From Armatimonadota bacterium (GTDB lineage: Bacteria; Armatimonadota; Zipacnadia; Zipacnadales; UBA11051): DNA of 6,532 nucleotides. The position numbers were made by a program, and so were the translations under genes. The notes under the pieces were generated by a model that worked only from the letters and a program-made list of their open reading frames with translations, was not told the DNA's origin and made no database searches. This document shows positions 6,122 to 6,532 of this stretch, in pieces (positions within the stretch are counted from its first letter, which is position 1; every line of letters begins with the position of its first letter). Where the stretch lies: contig DPJP01000427.1 of NCBI GenBank assembly GCA_003542955.1, positions 2,179 to 8,710 on the forward strand, written 5' to 3'.

Positions 6122-6532
6122 GGATACCAAGCTCCTTCAGCTTCTGGTCGATTTCCTCTTTGGGCCAATAGCCGATGTGGCGGAAGACCTCGTTGCCCTC
6201 GGCGTCGTAGATGACCTGCGTCGGAATAGTGCGAACCTGGTACTTGTCGCCCAGGTCAGGGTGCTTCCAGACATCGGCGAACTCGATCTGAAGCCGCCCG
6301 GGATACGCTGAGCGCAGTTCGTCAAGCACCGGCTTCAGCATCTTGCAGGGGATGCAGCTATCGGCGCCCACCTCGACGAAGCGGGGCAACTGCCGGGGCT
6401 TGCTCTCCTCGGCAGGCGGTGCAGGCGGCGGCTTCTGCTCGGTAGCCTGCGGCGTCTTCGCCGCGGGTGCCGCGGGCGCCCGGGCGGGCTGCTCGAGAAT
6501 TGGCTCCGCCGGCTGTGCTGCGTCGGCGGGGG
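6114..6532 (-). CDS. Thioredoxin-domain protein with Pro/Ala-rich linker, N-terminus outside the window
   Basis: The frame is open to the window edge, so the start is not visible; 138 residues can be read. Residues 1-47 are a Pro/Ala/Glu/Lys-rich linker of the kind that tethers a domain away from a membrane anchor. The thioredoxin domain follows (about 48-138) with active site GADSCIPC (Cys59, Cys62), the cis-proline in TIPTQV (Pro103) and the strand-turn YDAEGNEVFRHIGY. A TTG at 6389 at the domain edge is an internal Leu codon, not a credible start. The domain is about 40% identical by eye to the thioredoxin domain of the next gene, so the two are paralogues. With ccdA nearby, an anchored or secreted thiol reductase recharged by CcdA is likely. 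The anchor is inferred from the linker and not seen. Confidence 0.85.
   Translation of the reverse strand, partial: PADAAQPAEPILEQPARAPAAPAAKTPQATEQKPPPAPPAEESKPRQLPRFVEVGADSCIPCKMLKPVLDELRSAYPGRLQIEFADVWKHPDLGDKYQVRTIPTQVIYDAEGNEVFRHIGYWPKEEIDQKLKELGILD

Overview
All nine genes in this window are on the minus strand, so transcription runs from position 6532 towards position 1. The DNA is GC-rich, with G/C-ending codons and frequent TTG starts. The sequence does not identify the lineage. Acr3 plus ArsM, a CcdA/thioredoxin module and a small Cys-rich protein of a type I associate with anaerobes suggest an anaerobic or microaerophilic, arsenic-exposed bacterium. The secreted and membrane proteins and SecG fit a bacterium. 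No rRNA, tRNA, CRISPR array, insertion sequence or phage gene is visible, and no gene-free stretch exceeds 150 bases.

In transcription order, the first block (6532 to 4480) is a thiol-redox module. It holds a thioredoxin-domain protein on a Pro/Ala-rich linker (CIPC, 5' end outside the window), a secreted protein joining a SurA/PrsA-like helical chaperone segment to a second thioredoxin domain (CQAC), and a CcdA-type membrane electron carrier. The genes overlap or nearly touch, and two start at TTG with ribosome binding sites inside the preceding gene, so they are probably translated together.

The second block (4421 to 1342) handles arsenic. It holds an ArsM-type As(III) S-adenosylmethionine methyltransferase with all its key cysteines, a 110-residue Cys-rich protein, a membrane-anchored protein with a weak thioredoxin-like fold and a CGSAGCGPSC tail, and an Acr3-type arsenite efflux permease with the family's conserved Cys and Glu. 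Gaps of 20-78 bases, with no convincing promoter or T-tract terminator, make one long operon from the thioredoxin gene to acr3 the simplest reading.

The third block (1302 to 1) appears to be transcribed separately. A strong sigma70-like promoter (TTGACG, 18 bases, TAGAAT) lies between acr3 and a secreted alpha/beta hydrolase. A 5' fragment of secG follows.

The most interesting inference is that the CcdA/thioredoxin pathway and the two uncharacterised Cys-rich proteins work with ArsM and Acr3 in one arsenic-thiol system, for example by keeping cysteines reduced, repairing arsenite-damaged envelope thiols, or passing arsenic to methylation or export. Neither an ArsR regulator nor an ArsC arsenate reductase is in the window.
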